A stretch of 37,274 nt of DNA, from positions 1 to 37,274 of the forward strand of contig NZ_JAGGNV010000078.1 of NCBI RefSeq assembly GCF_018614955.1. Direction: 5' to 3'. Positions 8,597-17,049 of the stretch are shown here, piece by piece. Source of the DNA: Variovorax paradoxus (lineage in GTDB: Bacteria > Pseudomonadota > Gammaproteobacteria > Burkholderiales > Burkholderiaceae_C). The notes under the pieces were generated by a model. It ran no database searches, had not been told where the DNA came from, and saw nothing but the letters and a program-made list of their open reading frames with translations. How positions within the stretch are numbered: the stretch's first letter is position 1; every line of letters starts with the position of its first letter. The position numbers and the translations under genes were made by a program.

Positions 8597-9577
8597 CTAT
8601 CGGTCGACCATCTTCATTCCCTGCGGTGCGTAGCGCTCACCCTGCACCTGCAGGCTGGAGAGCATCCCGGCGATCTCGCGCAGGTCATCAGCGCTGAGTT
8701 CAACGTCTGCGCCGCCGACGTTTTCCCGAAGGCGTCCGAGCTTTGATGTCCCTGGAATGGGCACGATCCATGGCTTCTGGGCGAGGAGCCACGCCAGGGC
8801 GACCTGCGCGGGGGGCACGCCCTTTCGCGCCGCGATACCAGTGACGGCAGTCGCAATTCGATGGTTGGTTACGCGAGCCTCGGCTTCAAAGCGGGGCAGC
8901 GTGTTGCGAATGTCTCCCTCGGCAAAGGTCGTGCCGACATCGATCTTCCCCGTCAGGAATCCCTTGCCGAGGGGACTGAAGGGAACGAAGCCGATTCCGA
9001 GTTCTTCCAGTGTCGGGAGGATCTCCGCCTCCGGGTCGCGCGAGAACATTGAATACTCGCTCTGGAGCGCGGCAACCGGCTGAACCGCATGCGCCCGGCG
9101 GATCGTCTGCACCCCGGCTTCAGAGAGGCCGAAGTGCTTCACCTTGCCCTTCTGGATGAGGTCCTGGACCGCCCCCGCAACCTCCTCGATCGGCACCTGC
9201 GGATCCACCCGGTGCTGGTAGAAGAGGTCGATTCGGTCGGTCCGCAGGCGCCGGAGAGACTGCTCGGCGACGAGCCGGATTCGTTCCGGAGTGCTGTCGA
9301 GCGTTCCGGTCCTGAGATTTCCGTCCTTCCACCCGAACTTGGTCGCCACCACGACCTCCTCCCGAAACGGAGCCACGGCTTCGCCGAGCAATTCCTCGTT
9401 CTCTCCGTAGGCTTCGGCGGTATCGAAGAAAGTCACCCCGAGATCATGCGCGGCGCGAATCAGTTCGATCGCCGCGCCTCGGTCCATCGGCGGTCCATAG
9501 GCGAGCGACAGCCCCATGCAGCCGAGGCCTATTGCCGACACTTCGAGGCCGCTGGTGCCAAGTTGCCGTCGGTGCAT
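8597..9577 (-). CDS. Aldo/keto reductase (YajO/IolS-like, AKR13 type)
   Basis: Product of 326 residues beginning MHRRQLGTSGLEVSAIGLGC. It contains DTAEAYGENEE with the catalytic Tyr, VVATKFGW with Lys, YQHRVDP with His, and the coenzyme-binding IPGTSKLGRLREN near the C-terminus. The ATG at 9577 is chosen because AGGAG lies seven bases upstream; an ATG at 9583 is too close to that site. The product should be a cytoplasmic NADPH-dependent carbonyl reductase. It is strongly similar along its whole length to the product of 9993-10991 on the other strand. The intergenic space between the two holds a LysR scrap. Confidence 0.9.
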   Translation of the reverse strand: MHRRQLGTSGLEVSAIGLGCMGLSLAYGPPMDRGAAIELIRAAHDLGVTFFDTAEAYGENEELLGEAVAPFREEVVVATKFGWKDGNLRTGTLDSTPERIRLVAEQSLRRLRTDRIDLFYQHRVDPQVPIEEVAGAVQDLIQKGKVKHFGLSEAGVQTIRRAHAVQPVAALQSEYSMFSRDPEAEILPTLEELGIGFVPFSPLGKGFLTGKIDVGTTFAEGDIRNTLPRFEAEARVTNHRIATAVTGIAARKGVPPAQVALAWLLAQKPWIVPIPGTSKLGRLRENVGGADVELSADDLREIAGMLSSLQVQGERYAPQGMKMVDR

Positions 9578-9737
9578 GCTCATTCTCCTGTTCAACTTTG
9601 ATGTCGCCTTGGCGTCCGGGAGCGCGAAGATCACCCGTGATTAACCAGCCATTGTTCATCTCCCTACTGTAGGCGGCGGCAGCCTCATGATTACCGGTTG
9701 AAACCGGCAAGCACTTATCGGGCGACAGCATAAATGA

Positions 9738-9830
9738 TTGCTCGACTTCATGAGCGTGGCACCGGAAGGCAGCTTCACGCGCGCTCGAAGCGCTGCGCTA
9801 CCCGTGCGCACTCATGAAATTTCGCGATAA
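9738..9830 (+). pseudogene. N-terminal scrap of a LysR-family regulator
   Basis: One frame reads LLDFMSVAPEGSFTRARSAA and ends in TAA at 9828-9830. The pattern F..VA..GSFTRA.. is the first helix-turn-helix of LysR-type regulators. There is an in-frame stop immediately upstream and no ATG, and the sequence leaves the LysR pattern after about 22 residues. A LysR gene divergent from an aldo/keto reductase is a common arrangement, so this is probably what is left of the original regulator of the 8597-9577 gene. Confidence 0.55.
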
Positions 9831-9992
9831 GTGCATGCAGCCCTGGCGGCTTCCCATATGTGCGTATGGCCGCCTAACATCGTCGTTGAAGCGGGAGATG
9901 CACCGAACGTGCGGCCGCCGATTTCCCAAGACACGACTGAACGGAACCATCAAGGGCGGCGACGATCGCCGATCCCACCAGAGGAGAAGCAG

Positions 9993-10991
9993 ATGCAGGA
10001 ACGAAAGCTCGGAAGCAACGGCCCGGAAGTCTCCGCGCTCGGCTACGGCGCGATGGGCCTGACGGGGATGTTGGGCCAGCCGACGCCCCGCGAGGAAGCG
10101 ATCACGCTCATCCGCGCCGCGCATGAGCGCGGGGTGACGTTCTTCGACAGCGCCGAGGCGTACGGCCCATGGAAGAACGAGGAGTTCATGGGCGAGGCGC
10201 TCGCGCCCGTCCGGGACGAGGTGGTGATCGCCACCAAGTTCGGTTGGGACATCGACCAGACGACGGGGCAGTTCGCACCCCGCGTGAACAGCCGCCCCGA
10301 GCGGATCCGGCGGGTGGTGGACGCGATGCTCAAGCGGCTCGGGACCGACCGCATCGACCTGCTGTACCAGCATCGGGTCGATCCGGACGTGCCCATAGAA
10401 GACGTCGCCGGGACGGTGAAGGAGCTCATCGGTGCAGGCAAGGTGATGCACTTCGGCCTCTCCGAAGCGGCCGCGGCGACGATTCGCCGCGCCCACGCCG
10501 TGCAGCCGGTGGCAGCGGTGCAGAGCGAATACTCGCTCTGGACGCGGGACGTGGAGGAGAACGGCGTGCTCGCGACGTGCGAGGAGCTCGGGATCGGCTT
10601 CGTCCCCTGGAGCCCGCTCGGCACCGGTTTCCTCACGGGCAAGATCGACGAGAAGACCGCGTTCCACGCGAGCGACGTCCGCAACGACTTTCCGCGCTTC
10701 CAACCCAATGCCCGCGCGGCGAACCTCGCGCTCGTCAACTTCGTGAAGCGGATGGCCGAGCGAAAGGGCGCCACCCCGGCGCAGATCGCTCTCGCGTGGC
10801 TGCTCGTGCAGAAGCCCTGGATCGTGCCTATCCCGGGGACCACCAAGTTGCACCGTCTCGAGGAGAACCTGGGAGCGGCGAACGTCCCGCTGACGGCCGA
10901 CGACCTGCGCGAGATAGCTGAGGCCACGTCCCGGATCCCTGTGCAGGGTACCCGCCTGCCGGAGGCGCTGCTCGGGTTCTCGAACCGCTGA
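9993..10991 (+). CDS. Aldo/keto reductase (YajO/IolS-like, AKR13 type), second copy
   Basis: Product of 332 residues starting MQERKLGSNGPEVSALGYGA, behind a strong GAGGAG site. It contains DSAEAYGPWKNEE with the catalytic Tyr, VIATKFGWD with Lys, YQHRVDPDVP with His, HFGLSEA, and IPGTTKLHRLEEN for NADPH. It is a paralogue of the leftward gene at 8597-9577; the shared blocks include RTD/GTDRIDL, VQPVAA.QSEYS and FVP.SPLG.GFLTGKID. A longer open frame exists upstream to 9831 but has no ribosome site. A strong hairpin follows the gene at 11061-11097. Substrate unknown. Confidence 0.92.
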   Translation: MQERKLGSNGPEVSALGYGAMGLTGMLGQPTPREEAITLIRAAHERGVTFFDSAEAYGPWKNEEFMGEALAPVRDEVVIATKFGWDIDQTTGQFAPRVNSRPERIRRVVDAMLKRLGTDRIDLLYQHRVDPDVPIEDVAGTVKELIGAGKVMHFGLSEAAAATIRRAHAVQPVAAVQSEYSLWTRDVEENGVLATCEELGIGFVPWSPLGTGFLTGKIDEKTAFHASDVRNDFPRFQPNARAANLALVNFVKRMAERKGATPAQIALAWLLVQKPWIVPIPGTTKLHRLEENLGAANVPLTADDLREIAEATSRIPVQGTRLPEALLGFSNR

Positions 10992-11060
10992 GCCGGACGC
11001 AGGCCGCACGCCTATGGGCAGGCGCATCGCACGGGGTGGCGCCCCTGTGATGCTTTTCCT

Positions 11061-11097
11061 GCGGGCTCCCTCTCCTGGTAAGGGGCCAGGAGCCCGC
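11061..11097 (+). terminator. Strong compound hairpin between aldo/keto reductase and cupin genes
   Basis: GCGGGCTCC at 11061-11069 and GGAGCCCGC at 11089-11097 form a perfect 9-base stem. An alternative inner stem is TCCTGG with CCAGGA (11072-11077 / 11086-11091). No T-run follows. It sits 70 bases past the reductase stop and 18 bases before the cupin start, so it may be an inefficient terminator or a leader hairpin that affects cupin translation. Confidence 0.4.
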
Positions 11098-11114
11098 CCA
11101 TTTCAGGATCTCTG

Positions 11115-11633
11115 ATGAAACGAATCACTGCAAGCTTGGCCGCGGTGTCGCTGATCGGCGCTGCAGTCGCCCAGACCAGCCCCGCCCCCGCGACTGGCTC
11201 GGCCCCCGCGGCCTCCAGCGTCGCGCCGCAAGGCATGAGCATCTCGCGCAACGGCACTCGCCCGTCCGCACCCGGGCCGGCCCAGTTTTTTGCGGGCACG
11301 GCGCGTATAGATCCGCTCTTCCCTGTGAACGCCCCATCGCGAATGTCCGGCGCCTCGGTGACCTTCGAGCCTGGCGCACGCTCGAACTGGCACACACATC
11401 CGCTGGGACAGGTACTGGTCGTCACTGCGGGCTTCGGCTTGGCGCAACAGTGGGGCAAGGCGATCCAGGAACTTCGCCCAGGTGACGTGTTGTGGTGCCC
11501 GCCGGGCGTGAAGCACTGGCACGGCGCATCGCCCACCACCAGCCTCACGCACATGGCGCTGCAGGAAAGCCTGGACGGCAAGAACGTGGAGTGGCTAGAG
11601 GCGGTCACCGACCAGCAATACAGCGGGCGATGA
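11115..11633 (+). CDS. Secreted cupin-domain protein
   Basis: Product of 172 residues. A Sec signal peptide covers about residues 1-19 (MKRITASLAAVSLIGAAVAQ), followed by a Ser/Ala/Pro linker. The single cupin barrel has motif 1 as GARSNWHTHPLGQVLVVTAGFG and motif 2 as PGDVLWCPPGVKHWHGA, giving three histidines and a Gln as metal ligands. The family includes small manganese cupins such as (R)-mandelonitrile lyase-like and quercetinase-like proteins, and such genes often lie with aldo/keto reductases and carboxymuconolactone-decarboxylase-like genes. Periplasmic location is predicted. The substrate is not known. Confidence 0.85.
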   Translation: MKRITASLAAVSLIGAAVAQTSPAPATGSAPAASSVAPQGMSISRNGTRPSAPGPAQFFAGTARIDPLFPVNAPSRMSGASVTFEPGARSNWHTHPLGQVLVVTAGFGLAQQWGKAIQELRPGDVLWCPPGVKHWHGASPTTSLTHMALQESLDGKNVEWLEAVTDQQYSGR

Positions 11634-11857
11634 GCTGCCTCATTTATGCGTGCGGCTGCAAGGTGCATGCGCATTCTTGGCACTTTAGGAATGCATCCTT
11701 ACGCCTAACATTTATCCACTGGCACGCGGTTGATGCGCATCTACCGACATCGCCATTTCTGCTGGCGGCGGCAATGCCGCTTTGCGGAAAGAACAGCCAG
11801 AAACTTGGCATTCAGCAATAGAGCACGGCGGCCATGAAGTCGCCCGAGGACATACGC

Positions 11858-12721
11858 ATGGACCGTCGCAAGTTCTTTTCCACGAGCGCCACGCTGGGTT
11901 TGGGGCTGACCGCAGTGTCTGCCCTGACGCAGCCGTCATCCAATTCGCAGGATTCATCCATGAGCCAGTCACGACAAGGCACGTTTCGCAAGTCCCGCGT
12001 GTTCATCACCGGATCATCCGACGGGCTGGGCAAGGCCGCGGCCAAGACGCTGCTGGACCAGGGGCACGAGGTCATCGTGCATGTCCGCTCCCAGGCTCGG
12101 ATGGAGGCTGTGAAGGAACTCGTCGACCGAGGCGCCATCGCTACGACCGGAGACCTGTCGGACCTCGCGCAGGTGCGTGACCTGGCCCGCCAGGTCAATG
12201 CGATTGGCCGCATGGATGCCGTCATCCACAACGCCGGCATCGCTACAGGCACACAGGTGCTCGTGGTCAATACGGTCGCACCCTATCTGCTTACAGCCTT
12301 GATCCAGCGCCCTCAGCGCCTGATCTACCTGAGCAGCAGCATGCACAAGGGGGGACGCACGGAGCTCGCCGGCATGGACTGGTCCGGTCGCACCTCCACA
12401 GGCAGCTACTCGGACAGCAAGCTGTTCGTCACCGCGCTGGCCGCAGCCGTTGCGCGGCTGTGGCCGGCCGTTTACAGCAACTCCGTGGACCCAGGCTGGG
12501 TGCCGACCCAAATGGGAGGTGCCGGGGCGCCCGACGACCTGCGCCTGGGGCACGTGACCCAGGCGTGGCTCGCCGTCAGCGATGAACCCGAGGCGCTGAC
12601 GAGCGGCGGGTACTGGCACCACCAGCGACGCCAACAGCCGCAGGCCGCCGTCAAGGACATCCGGTTCCAAGATAATTTGCTGGCCGCGCTCGCCCGCGCT
12701 ACCGGCACAAAGCTGGCGTGA
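11858..12721 (+). CDS. Short-chain dehydrogenase/reductase with Tat leader
   Basis: Product of 287 residues. The N-terminus MDRRKFFSTSATLGLGLTAV is a twin-arginine-type leader. Then come the Rossmann motif TGSSDGLG (51-58), NAG (as VIHNAGI), the catalytic Ser within IYLSSS, and Tyr184/Lys188 in Y-S-D-S-K, so the SDR catalytic set is complete. Unusually, a second in-frame ATG at 11960, just after the leader, has its own AGGA seven bases upstream. Normal SDRs would start there, so exported and cytoplasmic forms are both possible. An ATG at 11834 is a third option without a ribosome site. The next gene begins 13 bases downstream. Confidence 0.85.
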   Translation: MDRRKFFSTSATLGLGLTAVSALTQPSSNSQDSSMSQSRQGTFRKSRVFITGSSDGLGKAAAKTLLDQGHEVIVHVRSQARMEAVKELVDRGAIATTGDLSDLAQVRDLARQVNAIGRMDAVIHNAGIATGTQVLVVNTVAPYLLTALIQRPQRLIYLSSSMHKGGRTELAGMDWSGRTSTGSYSDSKLFVTALAAAVARLWPAVYSNSVDPGWVPTQMGGAGAPDDLRLGHVTQAWLAVSDEPEALTSGGYWHHQRRQQPQAAVKDIRFQDNLLAALARATGTKLA

Positions 12722-12734
12722 TGGCATCCCCTCG

Positions 12735-13901
12735 ATGAAAAGAGTCTGGCCTTCCCGTCTCCTCAAGGCTTTTGTCGGGACTGCCATTCTCGGCGTACTT
12801 GGCGTTGTCGCCTATTTCCAGCATCCCCTGTTCGGGGAGTTGCCCAGCGGCGAGCAACTGGCCCGTATCACCCGCTCACCCAACTATACCGACGGGGTTT
12901 TCCGCAACCAGATCGACACGCCCATGCGGACGACCGATCAATCGGAATGGTCGATGTGGATGCAGACGCTATTGGAGAAGAAGGGACAGCCTCGGCCGCC
13001 TCACGGCATCCCCGTCGTCAAGACCGACCTTAAGGCGCTCGACCGCGCGCAGGACCTGGTGGTCTGGCTGGGCCACTCCTCCTACTTCTTGCAACTGGGT
13101 GGACAGCGCGTTCTGATCGATCCGGTCTTCTGCGCCAATGCCGCACCGATACCGGCGGCGAACAAGGCTTTCGAGGGAACCAACCTCTACACGGCCGACG
13201 ACATGCCCGAGGTCGACGTGCTGCTGATCAGCCACGACCACTACGACCATCTGGACTATCCGACCATCCAGGCGCTCCAGCCCAAGGTCGGACGGGTGAT
13301 CGCCGGGCTGGGCGTAGGGGCGCATTTTGAGGCCTGGGGCTACGACATGCGCACCGTGCGCGAGGCCGATTGGGGCGAGGTCGTCGCGGTAGCGCCGCAG
13401 TTGGAAGTCCATGTCACCCCTGCGCGACATTTTTCAGGTCGTACCTTTACTCGCGACCAGTCGCTGTGGGTCGGCTTTGCGCTGGTCTCTCCCGAGCGTC
13501 GCTTCTTCTTCAGCGGTGACTCGGGGTACGGGCCGCACTTCGCCGAGATCGGCCAGCGACTCGGCCCGTTCGACGCGGTAGCGCTCGACATGGGCCAGTA
13601 CGACCCGCGCTGGGCCAACGTCCACATGACGCCGGAGCAGGCCGCGCAGGCGGCCGAAGACCTGCGCACGAAAGCGTTAACGCCCGCCCACGTCGGCCGT
13701 TTTTCGATTTCGTTTCACGATTGGGATGACCCGTTCAAGCGCATCACCGCCCTCCACAGGAAGCGCAACTATGCGCTGTGGACTCCCGAGATCGGCCAAC
13801 CCTTCCATCTGGACGGCCGCTCGCAGTCGTTTGCCACATGGTGGGAGTACGGAACGATGAACACGCGTTCCCGGCTTGCGGCCGAGGCCAAGGAGCACTG
13901 A
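12735..13901 (+). CDS. Membrane-anchored metallo-beta-lactamase-fold hydrolase
   Basis: Product of 388 residues. One hydrophobic segment at about 11-28 acts as an uncleaved anchor or signal. The UlaG/NAPE-PLD-like MBL fold follows: WLGHSSYF, ISHDHYDHLD with H167, H169, D171 and H172, then PARHFSGR, FSGDSGYGPHF and the C-terminal HVGRFSISFHDWDDP. This pattern matches bacterial homologues of N-acyl-phosphatidylethanolamine phospholipase D, so a phosphodiester or lipid substrate in the periplasm is plausible but not shown. The stop abuts the ATG of the following transporter with no spacer, so the two are co-translated. Confidence 0.85.
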   Translation: MKRVWPSRLLKAFVGTAILGVLGVVAYFQHPLFGELPSGEQLARITRSPNYTDGVFRNQIDTPMRTTDQSEWSMWMQTLLEKKGQPRPPHGIPVVKTDLKALDRAQDLVVWLGHSSYFLQLGGQRVLIDPVFCANAAPIPAANKAFEGTNLYTADDMPEVDVLLISHDHYDHLDYPTIQALQPKVGRVIAGLGVGAHFEAWGYDMRTVREADWGEVVAVAPQLEVHVTPARHFSGRTFTRDQSLWVGFALVSPERRFFFSGDSGYGPHFAEIGQRLGPFDAVALDMGQYDPRWANVHMTPEQAAQAAEDLRTKALTPAHVGRFSISFHDWDDPFKRITALHRKRNYALWTPEIGQPFHLDGRSQSFATWWEYGTMNTRSRLAAEAKEH

Positions 13902-15233
13902 ATGCAATCGACCACACCTTCCGTGTGGCAGCGTCTGGCAGGAGTACGGCCCGAAGAAGCGCCCGCAGTCCTGTGGTCCATGCTGTACGTCGTCGCGCTG
14001 TTTCTGCCGTACTACGTGCTGCGCCCGCTCCGCGACGAACTGGGCGTTGCCGGCGGGGTCGAGAACCTCCCTTGGCTCTTCACTGGCACGCTGCTGGCAA
14101 CGCTGGTGGCCAGCCCCTTGTTCGCGTTCGCGGTACGCAAGCTGCCGCCCAGGCAGTTCATTGCGCTGACCTACCGCTTCTTCGCAGCAAACCTGATGCT
14201 GCTCGCGCTGATGCTGCACTTTGCCGCTCCGCAGTGGCAGGTCTGGCTGGGCCGAGCCTTCTTTATCTGGGTGTCGGTCTTCAGTTTGTTCGTTGTCTCG
14301 GTGTTCTGGTCCTTCATGGTGGACATCTTCGACAGCGAGCGGGGCAAGCGGCTGTTCGGGCTGCTCGCGGCGGGTGCGACAGTGGGAGGTCTCTTGGGGT
14401 CAGCCATCACGTCCAGCCTGATCCCTAACCTGGACCGTTCGTGGCTGATGGCCATTGCGGTGGTGTTCCTTGAAGTGGCCGTGCGGGCATCGCGCAGGCT
14501 ATCCCTCATCGCGCCAGCGTTGCAGCATCCCGCGCGTCGCGACGACCCAGACCAGCCGCTGGGCGGCGGCATTTTCGCGGGCATGGCGCACACGCTGCGC
14601 TCGCCCTACCTCGGTGGGTTGGCGCTGTTCATCCTGCTTTACTCGGCCACTTCCACCTTCCTGTACTTGCAACAGGCCAGCATCGCCGAGCACGCGTTTT
14701 CCGAACGCGCGGCACGCACAGCGTTCTTTGCCAACATCGACCTGCTTGCCAATGCGATCACGCTGGTGTTCCAGTTCCTCGTCACCGGCAGGGTGATTGC
14801 CACTGTGGGCATCGTGGCGATCCTATGTGTTCTGCCCCTGGTCAGCCTGGCCAGCTTCGCGGCGTTGGCCGCCAGTCCCAGCGTCGGCGTCATCGTGGCC
14901 GCGCAGGTTGCGCGCCGTGTGGTGAACTTCGCACTGGCCCGGCCCGCCCGGGAAATCCTGTTCACCTCCAGCGCGCGCGAGGACCGCTACAAGGCCAAGA
15001 ACTTCATCGACACCGTGGTTTACCGGGGTGGCGACCAAGTGGCCAGTTGGGCCTTCGCCGGCCTGATGGGCCTCGGACTGAGCCTCGCACAGCTTCCGAT
15101 GATCGCGGTACCGCTGTCCGCCGTGTGGCTCGTCTTGAGCGTCTGGTTGGGGCGGACCCACATGCGTAGTGCAGCACAGATGCCAATGTTCCCTCGCGAA
15201 GCGAGCCCTGCGTGCCGAAGTCCTGATGGCTGA
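13902..15233 (+). CDS. NTP/NDP-exchange-type (Npt/MFS-like) transporter, first copy
   Basis: Product of 443 residues with about twelve hydrophobic segments. The opening PYYVLRPLRDELG and the late ARPAREILFTSSAREDRYKAKNFIDTVVYRGGDQ are features of bacterial proteins annotated as Npt1/Npt2-type nucleotide exchange transporters, distant relatives of the MFS. Many such proteins in free-living bacteria have no proven nucleotide transport. The ATG follows directly on the hydrolase stop. A paralogue follows after 129 bases. An inner-membrane role is clear; the substrate is not. Confidence 0.75.
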   Translation: MQSTTPSVWQRLAGVRPEEAPAVLWSMLYVVALFLPYYVLRPLRDELGVAGGVENLPWLFTGTLLATLVASPLFAFAVRKLPPRQFIALTYRFFAANLMLLALMLHFAAPQWQVWLGRAFFIWVSVFSLFVVSVFWSFMVDIFDSERGKRLFGLLAAGATVGGLLGSAITSSLIPNLDRSWLMAIAVVFLEVAVRASRRLSLIAPALQHPARRDDPDQPLGGGIFAGMAHTLRSPYLGGLALFILLYSATSTFLYLQQASIAEHAFSERAARTAFFANIDLLANAITLVFQFLVTGRVIATVGIVAILCVLPLVSLASFAALAASPSVGVIVAAQVARRVVNFALARPAREILFTSSAREDRYKAKNFIDTVVYRGGDQVASWAFAGLMGLGLSLAQLPMIAVPLSAVWLVLSVWLGRTHMRSAAQMPMFPREASPACRSPDG

Positions 15234-15362
15234 TTCGTCACGGAGCTCTGACGAGCCACCGACGCGCGCACTGCTGAGACACCCAGCTCTGCGCCACTCC
15301 CCTGCGAGCAATTGGGCGCCGGCACGCACGTGCACGGCGCAAGCCGATCCGGAGCCCTATCC

Positions 15363-16769
15363 ATGAGTTTCACCACGTCACCGACACCGCGTCGCCCACG
15401 TCTCCTGCAGGCCCTGTTCAACCTCCGCCGCGAGGAAGTTGGGCCCGTCTTGATCGCCGCGCTGTTCTTCTTCTGCGTGCTGACCGCGCTAATGCTGCTG
15501 CGGCCGGCGCGCGACGCGCTGGGCATGCAGCGCGGCATCGAGAGCGTCCGCTGGCTGTTCATCGGCACCGCAGTGGTAACGCTGGCAGTGAACCCGCTGT
15601 TCGGCTGGCTCGTCAGCCGCCTGAAGCGCTTGCAGCTCATCGGCGTCACCTATGGCTTTTTCGTGCTGAGCCTGGTGGGTTTCTGGGCGCTGTTGATGTT
15701 CGCGCCCGCTGCGGTCGGGCAGCGCAGCGGCCAGGTGTTCTACGTCTGGTTCAGCGTGTTTAATCTATTCGTGACCATGGTGTTCTGGGCGCTGCTGGCG
15801 GACCGCTTTACCAGTGACCAGGGCAAGCGCTTCTTCGCCCTGATCTCGGTGGGCGGCACGCTTGGCGCGATTTTCGGCCCCTGGCTCACCTCGCAGCTGG
15901 CACGGCCGCTGGGCACGCCGAACTTGCTGCTGGTCTCGGGCGGATTCCTGCTGCTCGCGGTGGCCGCGGCTTGGCTGCTGGTGCGCGTGGTGCCCGACCA
16001 GGCCGGCCCCGATGCGCCTGCTGCCGCCGAGACAAGACTCGCCAGCGAGGCCGAGCGAATCGGCGGCAGCGCCTGGGCGGGCCTGCGCGCGGTGTTCCGT
16101 TCGCGCTATCTGGCCGGCATCGCTTGCTACATCCTGCTCATGACCGTGCTCGCGACCTTCATCTACTTCACCCGCCTGCAGATGGTGGCGGCGGTGTCCG
16201 ACAACATGGACGCGCGCGCAGCGATCCTGGGCAACATCGACATGTGGACGCAGGTCGCGGTACTGCTCCTGCAGCTCACCCTGACCGGGAAAATCATCCA
16301 GCGCTTCGGCCTGGGCGTGGCGCTTGCCATCTTGCCGGTGGCTACCGCAATCGGCTTCATCGGGCTGGCGGTCTACAGCTCGTTTGTGATGCTGGTGCTG
16401 CTGGAAGCGGCCAACCGTGCGGTCCAGCGCGGCATCACTCGGCCGGCGCGTGAGGCGCTGTTCACCGTGGTCAGCCGCGAGGACAAATACAAGGCCAAGG
16501 CCTTCGTCGACACCTTCGTGTATCGCGCCGGCGATGTCGTCGGTGCGCAGACCGAGGGCGTGCTCGGGCGCCTGGGGCTCGCCTTGGGCGGGCTGGTCAG
16601 CGTGGTCGTGCCGCTAGCGCTGGCCTGGGCCGCGCTTGCCCTCTGGCTCGGGCGCGCGCAGGCGCGGCGCGTGGCGGCACCTCGGGCAGCGATGCGCCCG
16701 GTCCACAGCACGGGGGACGAAGCTGATGCAGGACAAGCTCGCCCGCCTTTTCAACCTGGAGCGCGATGA
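15363..16769 (+). CDS. NTP/NDP-exchange-type (Npt/MFS-like) transporter, second copy
   Basis: Product of 468 residues with about twelve membrane segments. It is clearly related to the preceding protein: shared blocks are MLLRPARDALG, WLFIGT, TRPAREALFTVVSREDKYKAKAFVDTFVYRAGD and the terminal WLGR helix. The ATG at 15363 has CGGAG eight bases upstream; an open frame from 15312 lacks a ribosome site. The last 44 bases overlap the start of the half-length carboxymuconolactone-decarboxylase-like gene in another frame. The tandem pair may act as a heterodimer or as two separate carriers; this is inference. Confidence 0.75.
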   Translation: MSFTTSPTPRRPRLLQALFNLRREEVGPVLIAALFFFCVLTALMLLRPARDALGMQRGIESVRWLFIGTAVVTLAVNPLFGWLVSRLKRLQLIGVTYGFFVLSLVGFWALLMFAPAAVGQRSGQVFYVWFSVFNLFVTMVFWALLADRFTSDQGKRFFALISVGGTLGAIFGPWLTSQLARPLGTPNLLLVSGGFLLLAVAAAWLLVRVVPDQAGPDAPAAAETRLASEAERIGGSAWAGLRAVFRSRYLAGIACYILLMTVLATFIYFTRLQMVAAVSDNMDARAAILGNIDMWTQVAVLLLQLTLTGKIIQRFGLGVALAILPVATAIGFIGLAVYSSFVMLVLLEAANRAVQRGITRPAREALFTVVSREDKYKAKAFVDTFVYRAGDVVGAQTEGVLGRLGLALGGLVSVVVPLALAWAALALWLGRAQARRVAAPRAAMRPVHSTGDEADAGQARPPFQPGAR

Positions 16770-17043
16770 AGCCGACGAGTACCTGAAGTCGCACCTGTTC
16801 GGCGACATCTTCGCGCGCGACGACCTAGACTGGCAAAGTCGCCAGCTCGCGACGGGTGCCGCACTCTCCGCCCTGCAGGGAGTGGAACCGCAGTCGCAGG
16901 CGCACATCCGCAATAGCATGAACGTGGGCCTCACGGCACTCCAACTGCGCGAGCTCGCTGACGTGCTGGCACAGCGCGGCCAACCTGAGGCGGCTCGCCG
17001 CGCGCATGCAGCTCTCGCACATGTGCAAGAGATCGGCAGGTGA
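16726..17043 (+). CDS. Single-domain carboxymuconolactone decarboxylase-like protein
   Basis: Product of 105 residues. From residue 15 on it is nearly a copy of the second half of the protein at 3202-3966: DEYLKSHLFGDIFARDDLDWQSRQLAT here against DEYLKTHLFGDIFARDNLDWQSRELAT there, then NSMNVGLTALQLRELADVLAQRGQPEAARR. It lacks the signal peptide and the first repeat. It may be a genuine one-domain protein or a 5'-truncated duplicate whose start was rebuilt inside the transporter end. A GGGGGA lies eight bases before the ATG. It converges on the next gene with a 6-base gap. Confidence 0.7.
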   Translation: MQDKLARLFNLERDEADEYLKSHLFGDIFARDDLDWQSRQLATGAALSALQGVEPQSQAHIRNSMNVGLTALQLRELADVLAQRGQPEAARRAHAALAHVQEIGR

Positions 17044-17049
17044 GTACAT

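Noticed and set aside
9798..11027. 409-codon minus-strand ORF over the second aldo/keto reductase
   Set aside because: Antisense shadow; the plus strand encodes a well-conserved reductase with a strong ribosome site.
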